The notes beneath the pieces are model-generated. The model saw nothing but the letters and a program-made list of their open reading frames with translations, had not been told where the DNA came from and made no database searches. The translations under genes were made by a program, and so were the position numbers. A DNA stretch of 64,000 bases from CAIYRG01 sp964494505 (GTDB lineage Bacteria > Pseudomonadota > Alphaproteobacteria > Micropepsales > Micropepsaceae), in NCBI GenBank assembly GCA_964494505.1, contig CAZBRO010000004.1:1-64000 (forward strand). Reading direction: 5' to 3'. Positions 24,104-33,516 of the stretch are shown piece after piece; positions within the stretch are counted from its first letter, which is position 1, and each line of letters starts with the position of its first letter.

Positions 24104-25458
24104 GCGCGCATATTCCCGCGATTGCCAAGCGGCGGAGTTTCGCGGCGGTCTCGATCGATGTGTTCGAGCGCTGGATGCCCGACCCGTTCGTGCTGGCGAT
24201 TGCATTGACGGCGCTGGTGGCGCTGGCCGCTTTTATTTTCGCGCCGCAAGGGGCGGTGCCTATCATTCTCACCTCCTGGTATGCGGGCGTGTTCGGCATT
24301 CTCGGCTTCGCCTTCCAGATGATCCTGATCCTGGTGTCGGGACATGCGCTCGCCCATTCGCCACCGGTGCAAAAGGGATTGCGGCGGCTGGTCGCCACCG
24401 TCTCGACGCCCAATCAGGCCGTGGTGCTCACGTTTTTCGTGGCTGCGGCCGCGTCGTGGATCAATTGGGGCTTCGGACTTGTGATCGGCGCCGTGCTGGC
24501 GCGCGAAGTGGCGAAACAGGTGCGGGTGGATTTCGCCTGGCTGGTGGCCGCGGCCTATTCCGGCTTTGTCATCTATGACAGCGGGCCGTCGGGCTCGGTT
24601 CCCTTGTCGTCGGCATCGCCGGGGAACGCATTGAACATCGTCGAGAAGTTCACCGGACACGTATTGCCCTACAGCGCATCGATTTTCAGTACGCTGAATG
24701 TCGTGCCCACGCTGCTGATTCTGCTGGTGATGCCGTTCGTCCTGATCGCCGTGCGGCCGCGCGCCGAGGAGATGCAGGTTTTCGTGCCGCCGCCCGAAGC
24801 AGCCCCGGTGCCGGAGAGAAAATCCGCCGCCCTCCCCTTCTCGCGCCGGGTCGAGCGTTCGCCACTCGGCAATCTGTTCCTGGTCGTGCTGGGTGTGGGC
24901 TATCTCGTGACGGTCGCGATGAACGGAAAGCTGACCGTCGATGCGAACATGGTGATCTTCATCTTCCTGATCGCGGGGCTGCTGCTGCACGGGACTCCGC
25001 TGAATTTTGCCGAAGCGGTGAAGAATGCGGCCAAACAGACCGGCCCGATGATCCTGCAATATCCGATCTATGGCGGCATCATGGGCATCATGACCGCGAC
25101 GGGCCTGGCGCAGCAGATTTCGAGTTCCATCGCGGCAGCGGCAACCGCGTACACGCTCCCGCTGTTCAGCTTTCTCTCGTCGATCTTCATCTCGCTCATC
25201 ATCCCGAGCGGCGGCGGCCATTGGGCGGTGCAGGGTCCGTTCACCATTCCGGCTGCCGTGACGCTGAACGCGTCGGTCTCGGCGACCACCATGGCGGTGG
25301 CGATGGGCGAGGAAGTCGCCAACATGCTGCAGCCTTTCTGGGCGCTGCCGGCAGTCGCAATTGCCGGGATCGCAATCCAGCGCGTGATGGGATTCACCGT
25401 GCTGACGTTCATCGTCGCGGCGGCGGTCTATGGCGGGGCGCTGCTGCTGTTGGTTTAG
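24100..25458 (+). CDS. atoE: AtoE-family short-chain fatty acid transporter (first copy)
   Basis: Inner-membrane permease of 452 residues with about 11-12 hydrophobic segments. Family landmarks are the N-terminal RWMPDPFVLAIALT, the WINWGFGLVIGA segment, and SLIIPSGGGHWAVQGPF near residue 370, all shared with the second copy at 41879-43216. AtoE-type proteins take up acetoacetate or short-chain fatty acids. It is translationally coupled to the upstream CoA transferase. It ends one base before a palindromic repeat that separates it from the convergent efflux operon. Confidence 0.85.
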   Translation: MSAHIPAIAKRRSFAAVSIDVFERWMPDPFVLAIALTALVALAAFIFAPQGAVPIILTSWYAGVFGILGFAFQMILILVSGHALAHSPPVQKGLRRLVATVSTPNQAVVLTFFVAAAASWINWGFGLVIGAVLAREVAKQVRVDFAWLVAAAYSGFVIYDSGPSGSVPLSSASPGNALNIVEKFTGHVLPYSASIFSTLNVVPTLLILLVMPFVLIAVRPRAEEMQVFVPPPEAAPVPERKSAALPFSRRVERSPLGNLFLVVLGVGYLVTVAMNGKLTVDANMVIFIFLIAGLLLHGTPLNFAEAVKNAAKQTGPMILQYPIYGGIMGIMTATGLAQQISSSIAAAATAYTLPLFSFLSSIFISLIIPSGGGHWAVQGPFTIPAAVTLNASVSATTMAVAMGEEVANMLQPFWALPAVAIAGIAIQRVMGFTVLTFIVAAAVYGGALLLLV

Positions 25459-25459
25459 G

Positions 25460-25504
25460 CTCATGCTTCGACAAGCTCACCCTTCGACAGCCTCAGGGTG
25501 AGGA
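25460..25504. repeat. Dispersed palindromic repeat (REP-like)
   Basis: CTCACCC and GGGTGAG arms flank a TTCGACAGCCTCA core, preceded by CTCATGCTTCGACAAG. It is the same family as 18219-18302 and again sits exactly between two convergent genes, where it may act as a transcription barrier. Confidence 0.7.
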
Positions 25505-25526
25505 GGTGCGAATATTCAAAGGTGAG

Positions 25527-27038
25527 CTAACGGCCCAGGCCAGCGGGCACGGCTTGCGGTTGCGGATCGTCACTCGCGGCTGTTTCCGGCAGATCGTAGT
25601 GGGAGCCCGGCTGCGGGATGCGCGAATTGTCCCAGCCTCCGCCCAATGCGACGACCAGATTGACGCTCGCCGCGAGCCGCTGGTTCAGCACGCCGAGCGC
25701 GGCGCTTTCGGCATTGAGCCGCGCGGTCTGTGCGGTGATCACGGTCGTGAAGTCCGCCGTACCCGCGCGATATTGATTGAGCGCAAGCTGCTCGGACTGG
25801 CGCGCGTCGGCGACGGTCTGGTTTTCCACGACCGCCTGCTCCTGCAGGATTTTGAGCGCGGCGAGCTGGTCCTCCACCTGCTGAAACGCCGCGAGCACCG
25901 TCTGGCGATAGGTTGCCACCGCCTGATCGTAGCGGGCTCGCGCCTGCTCGTTTTGCGCAGCCAGTGCGCCGCCGTCGAACACGAGCTGGGTCAGCCCCGG
26001 CCCGAACGACCACAGCGAACTCGGCGCGCCGAACAGCGAGCCCAATGACGTCGACGCGAATCCATATGACCCGGTCAAGGTCAGGTCGGGATACCACGCG
26101 GCCTGCGCGACCCCGATGCCGGCATTGGCGGATGCCATGGTGAATTCCGAGGATGCGATATCCGGCCGCCGTTCCAGCAGCGTCGAGGGCACGCCCGCCG
26201 GCACCACCGGCACGATCACCGCGAGGGATGCGACAGGAACCATGACATCGCCCGTCGGCCGCCCGACGAGGGTCGCGATAGCGTGCTCCATGCGCGCGCG
26301 CGTGAGCTGCAAATTGACCAATTCCGCTTGGGCGTTGTCGATCTCGGTCTGGGCCGCGAAAACATCGGCTTCGGTCGTGATGCCCACCTGATAGCGGTTT
26401 CGCGCGATCAGGAGCGCCTGCTGGAAATCCTCGATGGTCGCCATCAGCAATTGCGCCTGGGCGTCGGCGGCGCGGATCTGGAAATAGTCCACCGCCAGTT
26501 CCGATTGCGCGGACAGCCGCGCGGCTGCGACGTCGGCGGCGCTTGCCTGCGCGCTCGCGACGGTTTCCTCGACGGTGCGCTGGATGCGGCCCCAGACATC
26601 GACCTCCCAGGAACCGCCGAGCGAGGCCTGATAGGTGGTTCGGGTGGAATTGCCGCCGCCGGCAGACCCGTTGCCGCTGCTCGCCTGACCGCCGGAACCG
26701 CCGCCGGATTGGCGCGCCGACGCATTGGCGGTGACGGTGGGGAGCAATTGCCCCCGCTCGATACCAACTTGCGCGCGGGCGGCGCGATAGGACGCTTCGG
26801 CGGCCTTGAGGTTCTGGTTGGACACGTCGACCTGCTTCTCGAGTCCATCCAGAATGGGATCGTTGTAGATCGCCCACCAATTCTCCCACCCTGCCGCCTG
26901 CTGCGGCGAAGCAGGCATCCAGCCCTGATCCTCGCGATAGGTTGCGGGAACCGGGGCCATGGGGCGCATGTAATCGGGGCCAAGCTCGCAACCGGCGAGC
27001 GCCGCCAGCAAGGGAAGCAGGAGCGCGCGCGATTTCAC
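25527..27038 (-). CDS. RND efflux outer-membrane channel lipoprotein (NodT/OprM family)
   Basis: TolC-like outer-membrane factor of 503 residues. It has a lipoprotein signal with lipobox LAGC (Cys17) followed by ELGPDYMRP, the classic opening of the NodT/OprM group. Two helical repeats follow, each with the alternating Ala/Gln/Leu pattern of the periplasmic tunnel (around residues 180-260 and 390-470). It completes the tripartite pump with the MdtA-, MdtB- and MdtC-like proteins. Its ATG overlaps the stop of the mdtC-like gene by 4 bp. The C-terminus ends in Gln/Pro-rich sequence. Confidence 0.9.
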   Translation of the reverse strand: MKSRALLLPLLAALAGCELGPDYMRPMAPVPATYREDQGWMPASPQQAAGWENWWAIYNDPILDGLEKQVDVSNQNLKAAEASYRAARAQVGIERGQLLPTVTANASARQSGGGSGGQASSGNGSAGGGNSTRTTYQASLGGSWEVDVWGRIQRTVEETVASAQASAADVAAARLSAQSELAVDYFQIRAADAQAQLLMATIEDFQQALLIARNRYQVGITTEADVFAAQTEIDNAQAELVNLQLTRARMEHAIATLVGRPTGDVMVPVASLAVIVPVVPAGVPSTLLERRPDIASSEFTMASANAGIGVAQAAWYPDLTLTGSYGFASTSLGSLFGAPSSLWSFGPGLTQLVFDGGALAAQNEQARARYDQAVATYRQTVLAAFQQVEDQLAALKILQEQAVVENQTVADARQSEQLALNQYRAGTADFTTVITAQTARLNAESAALGVLNQRLAASVNLVVALGGGWDNSRIPQPGSHYDLPETAASDDPQPQAVPAGLGR

Positions 27039-30000
27039 GGCGCAGCCTCGCGCGGGCGCCGGAACAATCCGCTATACCATCCCCCCCACAGACTGCCGCT
27101 CCAGCGCCCAAAACGGCCTAGATAGAGGTAGACCACCGGGGTCGTGTAGAGCGTCAGCAATTGGCTCACCAGGAGGCCGCCGACAATCGAAATCCCGAGC
27201 GGCTGACGAAGTTCCGCGCCGTCGCCCGTAATCAGCGCCAGCGGCAGGGCGCCGAACATGGCGGCAAGCGTCGTCATCACGATGGGCCGGAAGCGCAAGA
27301 GCGCCGCCTTGTAGATGGCGTCGCGCGGGTCGAGGCCCTCGGTCCGTTCCGCCGTGAGCGCGAAATCGATCATCAGGATGGCGTTCTTCTTGACGATGCC
27401 GATAAGCAGAATGATGCCGATCAGCGCGATCAGGCTGAAATCGGAGCCGAAGATGAGCAGCGCCAGCACCGCGCCCACCCCGGCCGAAGGAAGCGTCGAA
27501 AGAATGGTGATGGGATGGACGAGACTCTCATAGAGCACGCCCAGCACGATGTAGACGGTCACGAGGGCCGCAAGAATCAGCACAGGCTCGTATTTCAGCG
27601 ATTGCTGGAAGGCCTGGGCGGTCCCGGCAAATGTTCCGTGTACGGAAATAGGGACATGAAGCTCGGCCATGGTGCGCTGGATGGCCGCGACGGCTACGTC
27701 CAGCGGTTCGCCTTCCGGAAGGTTGAAGGAGAAGGTGGTGGCGACGAACGGCCCCTGGTGGTTGACCGATAGCGGCGTCGTGCCGGGCGCGTAATGGCTG
27801 AAGGCCGCGAGCGGCACCATGCGCTCCACGCTTGTGCTCACGGATGCTCCCGCCGAAGCGCCGCCGCGCGCGGTATTGGCGATCTGGTTCTGGGTCTGGT
27901 TGCGGAACGCAGCCGCATCGTCGGTCGTACCGGCGGTGGTACTGGCGATTGTTCCCAACGTGCCGCCGCTCCCGGCATTGGGCGTGCTGGCGGCGGTCGC
28001 GGTAGGGGCTGTCGTGACAATTCCGCCCGAAGCCTGGGTGCCATTGATGTTGCCGGCCGTGCTGACATAGATGTCGTTCAGCGTCTCCGGGTTTTGCCAG
28101 AAGGCCGGGGCCACCTCCATCACCACGTGATACTGGTTGAGGTCCTTGTAAATGGTGGACACCTGACGCTGGCCGAAGGCGTCGTAGAGCGTATTGTCGA
28201 TCTGGGACGCAGTGACGCCAAGGCGAGCGGCCGTGGCGCGGTCGATCTGCAATTCGACGTCGAGGCCCGCCTCCTGCCGGTCGGAATTCACGTCCAGCAA
28301 TTCTGGGACATTCTGCAGCGCGGCCGTGATGCGCGGAACCCAGGTTTCCAGATCGCTCAGCGCGTCCGCCTGGATCGTGTACTGATATTGTGCGTTGCCC
28401 TGGCGGCCGCCGATGCGCAGATCCTGCACCGGCGCCAGGAAAAGGCGCGCGCCTGCGACATTGGCGAGCCGCCCGCGCAAGCGTGCGATCACGCGGTCGG
28501 CGGATTCTTTGCGCTCCGACAGCGGCTTCAGGCTGACGAACACGAAACCGCTGTTGGTCTGCCCGCCGCGCCCGGAAAATCCCTCCACGCTTTGGACCGC
28601 GGGGTCCTGCTGCACGATGTTCACGAATTGCTGGAACTTCTGCTGCATCGCCTGGAAGGAGATGCTCTGGTCGGCGCGAATGCCGCCGGTGATGCTGCCG
28701 GTGTCCTGCTGCGGAAAGAATCCCTTCGGTATGATCATGAAGAGATAGACGTTCAGCCCGATCACCAGGAAAAGCACGACGATGATGGTGCCCGGATTGG
28801 TGAGCGACCAGGAGAGCGAACGGTCATAGGCGCGGTGGACGCGCATGAAAGCCCGCTCGGAAACGCGCATCAGCCCGCTCTGGCTTCGCTGGCGGGGACG
28901 CAGGCCCAGATAGGCGCACATCATCGGCGTCGTGGTGAGCGAGAGCACGAGCGAAATCACGATCGCGATCGTAAGGGTCAGGGCAAATTCGTGGAACAGC
29001 CGGCCGACGATGCCGCCCATCAGCAGAATGGGCAGGAACACCGCGATCAGCGACACCGAAATGGAAAGCACCGTGAACCCGACTTCGCGCGCGCCCTGAA
29101 GGGCCGCCTGCAATCGCGGTACGCCCTCCTCGATATGGCGCGAGATGTTCTCCAACACCACGATGGCGTCATCGACCACGAAACCGGTCGCGACCGTCAG
29201 CGCCATCAGCGACAGATTGTCGAGGCTGAAACCGAAGAGATACATCGCGCCGAACGTGCCGAGCAGCGAAACCGGCACCGCCACACTCGGCACCAGCGCC
29301 GCGCGGCCGTTGCGCAGGAACAGGAACACCACCACGATCACCAGAAGAACGGCAATCGCGAGCGTGGTTTCCACATCGCGCAACGAGGCGCGGATGGTGG
29401 TCGTGCGGTCGTTCACCGGGGTGATCGTGATGGAGCGCGGAACGGAGGCCTGCAGCATCGGGATCAGCGCCTTCACCCGGTCCACGACGTCGATGATGTT
29501 AGCGCCGGGCTGGCGGTTGAGGATGACGAGCACCGCCGGCTGGCCGTTGGCGGTGCCCTGGTTGCGCACGTCCTCGACGCCGTCGCTGACATCGGCAATG
29601 TCGGAGAGCCGCACTGGAGCGCCGTTGCGATAGGCGACGACAAGGGGGCCATAGTCGGCTGCCTTGGTGGCCGTGTCGTTGACGTAGACCTGGAAGCGCT
29701 CGGGGCCTTGCTCGATGGCGCCCTTGGGGGCGTTCGCATTGGCCGCCGCAAGGGCCGCGCGCACATCCTCAAGTCCGATGCCGTATTTGAATAGCGCGCG
29801 CGGGTTCAGCTCCACCCGGACCGCAGGAAGCGAACTGCCGCCGACCTGCACCTCACCCACGCCGTCTACCTGGGACAGCTTCTGCTGCAGAACCGTGGAC
29901 GCGGAATCGTAAATCTGGCCGGGGGTCAGCGTATTCGACGTCAGCGCCAGGATCAGGATCGGCGCCTCGGCCGGGTTCACCTTGCGATAGGTCGGGTTGG

Positions 30001-30373
30001 AACGCAGCGCCGCGGGAAGATCGACCCGCGCCGCGTTGATTGCCGCCTGCACGTCGCGGGCGGCACCTTCGATGTCGCGGTTGAGGTTGAATTGCAGCGT
30101 GATGCGGGCCTGGCCGACCGAGCTGGAAGAGGTCATCTCCGTGACGTCGGCAATCGTCCCGAGATGGCGTTCGAGCGGGGTCGCCACACTGGTCGCAACC
30201 GTTTCGGGGCTGGCGCCGGGGAGCTGCGCCGTAACCGAGATGGTCGGGTAATCCACATTGGGAAGCGGCGAAACCGGCAGCAGGAAGAAGGCCGCCCCTC
30301 CCGCGATGGCGAGACCAATGGTGAGCAGGGTCGTCGCAATCGGCCGCGCAATGAAGGGGGCGGAGAAATTCAC
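27035..30373 (-). CDS. mdtC: MdtC-like RND multidrug efflux permease with an extra low-complexity insert
   Basis: Proton-driven inner-membrane efflux pump of 1112 residues. The opening FIARPIATTLLTIGLA and MTSSSSVGQARITLQF match MdtC better than MdtB. The transmembrane GFVVDDAIVVLENI segment carries the paired Asp residues of proton relay. It is ~85 residues longer than usual because of a Ser/Thr/Ala/Gly-rich insert at about residues 770-850 in the second periplasmic domain, just before MVPLAAFSHY. The gene overlaps the MdtB-like gene upstream and the channel gene downstream by 4 bp each. MdtB and MdtC work as a heteromultimer in Escherichia coli, and the pairing here suggests the same. Confidence 0.9.
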   Translation of the reverse strand: MNFSAPFIARPIATTLLTIGLAIAGGAAFFLLPVSPLPNVDYPTISVTAQLPGASPETVATSVATPLERHLGTIADVTEMTSSSSVGQARITLQFNLNRDIEGAARDVQAAINAARVDLPAALRSNPTYRKVNPAEAPILILALTSNTLTPGQIYDSASTVLQQKLSQVDGVGEVQVGGSSLPAVRVELNPRALFKYGIGLEDVRAALAAANANAPKGAIEQGPERFQVYVNDTATKAADYGPLVVAYRNGAPVRLSDIADVSDGVEDVRNQGTANGQPAVLVILNRQPGANIIDVVDRVKALIPMLQASVPRSITITPVNDRTTTIRASLRDVETTLAIAVLLVIVVVFLFLRNGRAALVPSVAVPVSLLGTFGAMYLFGFSLDNLSLMALTVATGFVVDDAIVVLENISRHIEEGVPRLQAALQGAREVGFTVLSISVSLIAVFLPILLMGGIVGRLFHEFALTLTIAIVISLVLSLTTTPMMCAYLGLRPRQRSQSGLMRVSERAFMRVHRAYDRSLSWSLTNPGTIIVVLFLVIGLNVYLFMIIPKGFFPQQDTGSITGGIRADQSISFQAMQQKFQQFVNIVQQDPAVQSVEGFSGRGGQTNSGFVFVSLKPLSERKESADRVIARLRGRLANVAGARLFLAPVQDLRIGGRQGNAQYQYTIQADALSDLETWVPRITAALQNVPELLDVNSDRQEAGLDVELQIDRATAARLGVTASQIDNTLYDAFGQRQVSTIYKDLNQYHVVMEVAPAFWQNPETLNDIYVSTAGNINGTQASGGIVTTAPTATAASTPNAGSGGTLGTIASTTAGTTDDAAAFRNQTQNQIANTARGGASAGASVSTSVERMVPLAAFSHYAPGTTPLSVNHQGPFVATTFSFNLPEGEPLDVAVAAIQRTMAELHVPISVHGTFAGTAQAFQQSLKYEPVLILAALVTVYIVLGVLYESLVHPITILSTLPSAGVGAVLALLIFGSDFSLIALIGIILLIGIVKKNAILMIDFALTAERTEGLDPRDAIYKAALLRFRPIVMTTLAAMFGALPLALITGDGAELRQPLGISIVGGLLVSQLLTLYTTPVVYLYLGRFGRWSGSLWGGWYSGLFRRPREAAP

Positions 30374-33300
30374 GGGCGCACCCCTTGAGCGCCTTCCGGC
30401 GGAAGGACGGTGCGCCGTTTGCTTGAACCCCGCGCCAGCCGGTCGAAATAAAGATAGATTACCGGCGTCGTGAACAGCGTGAGCAATTGGCTCACCAGAA
30501 GCCCGCCCACGATAGAGATGCCGAGCGGATGGCGCAGCTCCGACCCCGTGCCCCCGCCGACCATCAGCGGCAGCGCGCCGAACAGCGCCGAAACCGTGGT
30601 CATCAGAATGGGCCGGAAGCGCAACAGGGCCGCCTGATGGATGGCTTCGCGCGGGGACTTGTTGTCCTCGCGTTCCGCCACCAGCGCGAAGTCGATCATC
30701 ATGATGGCGTTCTTCTTCACGATGCCGATCAGAAGAATGATGCCGATGATGGAGATGATATCGAGATCGTGCCCGGTCAGCATCAGCGCGAGCAGAGCGC
30801 CCACGCCCGCGGACGGCAAGGTGGACAGAATCGTGACCGGATGAATGAAGCTTTCATAGAGAACGCCGAGCACGATATAGACAGTCACGATCGCGGCAAG
30901 GATCAGCAGAAGCTCGTTTCCGAGCGCGGATTGGAACGCGAGCGCGGCGCCCTGGAAACTGGTGGTGATTTCCGGCGGCAGGCCGATATCGGCTTCGGCC
31001 TGGCGCACCGCATCGACGGCTGCGCCGAGCGAGGCGTTGGGTGCCACGTCGAACGAAAACGGCGCGGCCGGAAACTGGCCGACATGATCGATCTGCAACG
31101 GCCCGGATCGCTCCTCCACCTTCGCGATTGCGGAGAGCGGAACCTGGCCGCCGCCTGACGCCGGCAGATAGATGTTGTCCAGCGAGGCGAGCGAATTCTG
31201 CAGCGCCGGATCGGCTTCCAGGATGACCCGGTATTGGTTGGATTGCGTGAAAATGGTCGAAATGATGCGCTGGCCGAACGCGTCGTAAAGGGCGTTGTCG
31301 ATGGTCGCCGCCGTGATGCCGAAGCGGGCCGCCGTATCGCGGTCGACGGCGATATAAGCGGCGAGCCCCCGGTCGAGATAATCGGTGGAGACATTGGTAA
31401 GCTCAGGCGCGCGTCCCAGCCGATCCATCAGGCGCGGCACCCATTGGTCGAGCGTCGAACCAAGGGCGGCCTGCAGCACGAACTGGTATTGCGCACGCCC
31501 GATACTGGATTCGACCGTCAGGTCCTGAACCGGCTGCAGGAAGAGCGCGATCCCGGCTACGTCACGCGTCGAGCGCTCGATCCGGCGCATGATCTCGGTC
31601 ACCGACGCGTCGCGATCGCTCAGGGGCTTCAGATTGATGAGGATGCGTCCGCTGTTGAGCGTGGTGTTCGAACCGTCCACGCCGATGAAGGACGAGAGGC
31701 TCTCCACATCGGGGTCGCGGCGGATGACATCGGCAAGAGCGCGCTGGCGATCGGTCATGGCGGAAAACGAGATCGTGGGGCCTGCGCGCGTGATGCCCTG
31801 GATGAAGCCCGTATCCTGAACCGGGAAGAAGCCTTTCGGGATCGCGATATAGAGCCCGATGGTGACGACAAGGGTCATCAAGGCGACGAGCAGCGTGAGC
31901 GCCTGGCGGTCGAGCACCCAATTCAACAGGCGGCCATATTGGGCGATCACGCGGTCGAAGAAGGCGGCCGATTTGCGGGCAACCCAGCCGTGTCTCTGCT
32001 CCGATTCGGGCCGCAAGAGCTTCGCGCACATCATGGGCACCAGCGTCAGCGACACCACCGCGGAAATCAGGATCGTAATGGCCAGCGTCACCGCGAATTC
32101 GCGGAAGAGGCGCCCCACCACCTCCTGCATGAAGAGAAGCGGAATCAGCACCGCAATCAGCGAAACCGTCAGCGACATGATCGTGAAGCCGATCTCGCCC
32201 GCCCCTTTCAGCGCAGCCTGAAGCGGACGCTCGCCCATTTCGAGATGACGGGAGATGTTCTCGATCATCACGATGGCGTCGTCGACCACGAAACCGGACG
32301 CGATGGTGAGCGCCATCAGGGACAGGTTGTTCAGGCTGAAGCCCAGCAGGTACATCGCCGCAAAGGTGCCCACGATGGAAAGCGGCACCGACAGGCTCGG
32401 GATGATCGTCGCCGGCACGTTGCGCAGAAACAGGAAGATCACCAGCACCACGAGTACAACGGCGAGCCCGAGTTCGAACTCGACATCGGATACCGAGGCG
32501 CGAATGGTGTTGGTCCGGTCGGTCAATACGGTCACATCGACGGTGGCGGGAAGGCTCGTGTGGATGGCGGGCAGAAGCGCCTTCACGCTGTCGGCCACCG
32601 CGATGACATTGGCGCCCGGCTGACGCTGAACGTTCAGCAGGATCGCCGGCGTCATGTTCATCCAGCTTGAAAGCTTCACGTTTTCGGCGCTGTCGACCAC
32701 GTCTGCGACATCGGAAAGAAAGACCGGCGCGCCGTTGCGGTAGGCGATCACGACGTTGCGGTAATCCTGCGCCGACTGAAGCTGATCGTTGGCGTTGATG
32801 GTGTAGGCCCGCGTCGGCCCGTCGAAATTGCCCTTGGGCGCGTTCGCGTTGGCGTTGCCGATGGTAGTGCGCAGATCGTCGATATTGAGGCCATAGGCGG
32901 CGAGCGCCTGCATATTGGCCTGCACCCGGACGGCCGGCCGCTCGCCGCCCGCGATACTGACGAGGCCGACGCCCGCAAGCTGCGAAATCTTCTGCGCGAT
33001 GCGCGTATCGGCGATGTCTTCGAGCTCGGTCAGCTTCATCGAGGGCGAGGTGACGGCGAGCGTGAGAATCGGCGCGTCGGCCGGATTGACCTTGGCGTAG
33101 ACCGGCGGGGCGGGAAGATTCTGCGGCAGCAGATTGCCCGCGGCATTGATGGCAGCCTGAACCTCCTGCTCGGCAATATCGAGGCTGAGCGAGAGGTCGA
33201 ATTGCAGCGTCAGGACCGAAGCGCCGGCCGAACTCGCCGATGACATCTCGCGCAAGCCCGGCATCTGCCCGAATTGCCGTTCGAGCGGCGCGGTGACGGA

Positions 33301-33483
33301 CGAGGTCATCACTTCGGGACTGGCGCCGGGGAGAAAGGTCTGCACCTGGATGGTCGGGTAATCGACCTCCGGCAAAGCCGACAGCGGCAGGAAGAAATAG
33401 CCGACGATGCCCACGAGGAAGATCGCGATCATCAGAAGCGATGTCGCGATCGGGCGGACGATGAAGGTTCGCGACGGATTCAT
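30370..33483 (-). CDS. mdtB: MdtB-like RND multidrug efflux permease
   Basis: 1037-residue RND permease. The N-terminus FIVRPIATSLLMIAIFLVGIVG, the segment VMTSSVTAPLERQFGQMPG and the phrase EVDYPTIQVQTFLPGASP follow MdtB. GFVVDDAIVMIENISRH gives the proton-relay Asp pair, and RPILMTTVSALFGALPLM marks the C-terminal half. No insertion is seen. It is 33 bp downstream of the membrane fusion protein gene and overlaps the MdtC-like gene by 4 bp, so the operon order is fusion protein, MdtB, MdtC, outer-membrane channel. Confidence 0.9.
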   Translation of the reverse strand: MNPSRTFIVRPIATSLLMIAIFLVGIVGYFFLPLSALPEVDYPTIQVQTFLPGASPEVMTSSVTAPLERQFGQMPGLREMSSASSAGASVLTLQFDLSLSLDIAEQEVQAAINAAGNLLPQNLPAPPVYAKVNPADAPILTLAVTSPSMKLTELEDIADTRIAQKISQLAGVGLVSIAGGERPAVRVQANMQALAAYGLNIDDLRTTIGNANANAPKGNFDGPTRAYTINANDQLQSAQDYRNVVIAYRNGAPVFLSDVADVVDSAENVKLSSWMNMTPAILLNVQRQPGANVIAVADSVKALLPAIHTSLPATVDVTVLTDRTNTIRASVSDVEFELGLAVVLVVLVIFLFLRNVPATIIPSLSVPLSIVGTFAAMYLLGFSLNNLSLMALTIASGFVVDDAIVMIENISRHLEMGERPLQAALKGAGEIGFTIMSLTVSLIAVLIPLLFMQEVVGRLFREFAVTLAITILISAVVSLTLVPMMCAKLLRPESEQRHGWVARKSAAFFDRVIAQYGRLLNWVLDRQALTLLVALMTLVVTIGLYIAIPKGFFPVQDTGFIQGITRAGPTISFSAMTDRQRALADVIRRDPDVESLSSFIGVDGSNTTLNSGRILINLKPLSDRDASVTEIMRRIERSTRDVAGIALFLQPVQDLTVESSIGRAQYQFVLQAALGSTLDQWVPRLMDRLGRAPELTNVSTDYLDRGLAAYIAVDRDTAARFGITAATIDNALYDAFGQRIISTIFTQSNQYRVILEADPALQNSLASLDNIYLPASGGGQVPLSAIAKVEERSGPLQIDHVGQFPAAPFSFDVAPNASLGAAVDAVRQAEADIGLPPEITTSFQGAALAFQSALGNELLLILAAIVTVYIVLGVLYESFIHPVTILSTLPSAGVGALLALMLTGHDLDIISIIGIILLIGIVKKNAIMMIDFALVAEREDNKSPREAIHQAALLRFRPILMTTVSALFGALPLMVGGGTGSELRHPLGISIVGGLLVSQLLTLFTTPVIYLYFDRLARGSSKRRTVLPPEGAQGVRP

Positions 33484-33516
33484 CGAAAGCTCATGGGGCG
33501 TCCGTGCCGCTGGCGG

